From positions 1-12,491 of the forward strand of contig JAUVBP010000013.1 of the NCBI GenBank assembly GCA_030591125.1: DNA of 12,491 nt. Reading direction: 5' to 3'. The notes under the pieces were generated by a model. The model did no database searches. It had not been told where the DNA came from and saw only the letters and a program-made list of their open reading frames with translations. Positions within the stretch are counted from its first letter, which is position 1; each line of letters opens with the position of its first letter. The position numbers and the translations under genes were made by a program. The DNA is from Candidatus Woesearchaeota archaeon (GTDB lineage Archaea > Nanobdellota > Nanobdellia > Woesearchaeales > UBA11576). Positions 12,079-12,491 of the stretch are shown one piece after another.

Positions 12079-12491
12079 ATGAACCTCAAAGAGTTCCATG
12101 GTACTCTGACAGAGATAAGGCAGAAGGTAGAATCGGCTTCTCAACAGAAATTTGATCTCAAGAAAGTCGTTGAGAGCGGCAGTTACATGTATGATTACAA
12201 TTACAACAAGGCCAAATATGCGGCTGACCAGATCAAGCGGAAAGCGAAGGTGCTTGTGGAAAAGATAGAGAATGTACAGAAAGCCAACAAGAACGCCCGC
12301 CTGGATGAACTGCTCGTAAGAGTGGTGTTGAATTCAAATCTTGTGCTTGAAAGATATCTTGAGCCGAAAGAGTGCATTGTGCTGGTAGATCAGCTTGAGA
12401 ATGACCTTGAGGAGATAGATAAGATACAAGTCCTGGAGAAAGAGATAAATGATTTTGAGAAAGAGGCAGCGGTGAAACCAATCTCCCGGGA
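12079..12491 (+). CDS. Coiled-coil protein, N-terminal part (runs off window)
   Basis: The frame is open from ATG 12079 to the window end, 137 residues so far. It is almost entirely helical and charged, with long heptad-like stretches (AKYAADQIKRKAKVLVEKIE, and VDQLENDLEEIDKIQVLEKE) and a Tyr-rich patch (YMYDYNYNKAKY) near residue 40. No signal peptide or membrane helix is seen. The start is supported by a TATA box 26 nt upstream and by the lack of a ribosome binding site, so a leaderless mRNA is likely. An ATG at 12075 is in another frame and stops early. The family is not recognised. Confidence 0.7.
   Translation, partial: MNLKEFHGTLTEIRQKVESASQQKFDLKKVVESGSYMYDYNYNKAKYAADQIKRKAKVLVEKIENVQKANKNARLDELLVRVVLNSNLVLERYLEPKECIVLVDQLENDLEEIDKIQVLEKEINDFEKEAAVKPISR

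Noticed and set aside
12233..12481. Minus-strand frame at the window end
   Set aside because: It is the antisense of the coiled-coil gene, whose forward frame is open from a promoter-supported ATG.

Overview
The window looks like part of a DPANN-type archaeal genome, most likely Woesearchaeota/Pacearchaeota-like. This is inferred from sequence style, since no rRNA or universal marker gene is present. The support is: AT-rich archaeal TATA boxes (TTTAAATA, TTTATATA) about 26 nt upstream of predicted transcript starts; several genes whose start codon sits exactly at that position (leaderless); GGTGAT/GAGG ribosome binding sites on the others; oligo-T ends rather than bacterial-style terminators; and Cys/Asp-rich surface proteins of a kind I associate with these lineages, with a DNDGDG loop.

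Layout. Positions 1-6200 hold three paralogous degenerate GGDEF proteins on the + strand (259-1014, 3980-4885, 5417-6157), each with its own promoter. All three have a short shared N-terminal module and a helical linker. All have lost the GG of the GGDEF signature and the first metal-binding Asp, yet all keep an RxSD motif at the position of the c-di-GMP inhibitory site. Between them lie: a membrane-anchored Cys-rich protein (1203-2042) followed by decayed Cys-rich coding sequence; a minus-strand operon of three related membrane-anchored proteins with Asp-rich, EF-hand-like loops (3747 down to 2319); and a minus-strand pair made of an Alba-like protein (5280-4987) and an overlapping 41-residue membrane protein (4990-4865).

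Positions 6200-7550 hold a four-helix membrane protein with a Cys-rich loop, a striking run of four consecutive hairpins separated by near-identical 7-8-nt spacers (6907-7014), a 55-residue membrane protein, and an OB-fold-like lipoprotein. Positions 7550-12026 (minus strand) hold a large surface protein with four repeated beta-rich domains and a basic cytoplasmic tail, then a membrane-embedded spermidine-synthase-like protein. A divergent partial coiled-coil gene starts at 12079 and runs off the end. Its start and the start of the synthase-like gene are exactly equidistant from one symmetric TATA element.

Taken together, the window is rich in envelope and signalling genes. The most unusual content is the trio of degenerate GGDEF paralogs, which I read as possible nucleotide-binding or scaffolding proteins, interleaved with membrane-anchored proteins. 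Any functional link between them is inference.
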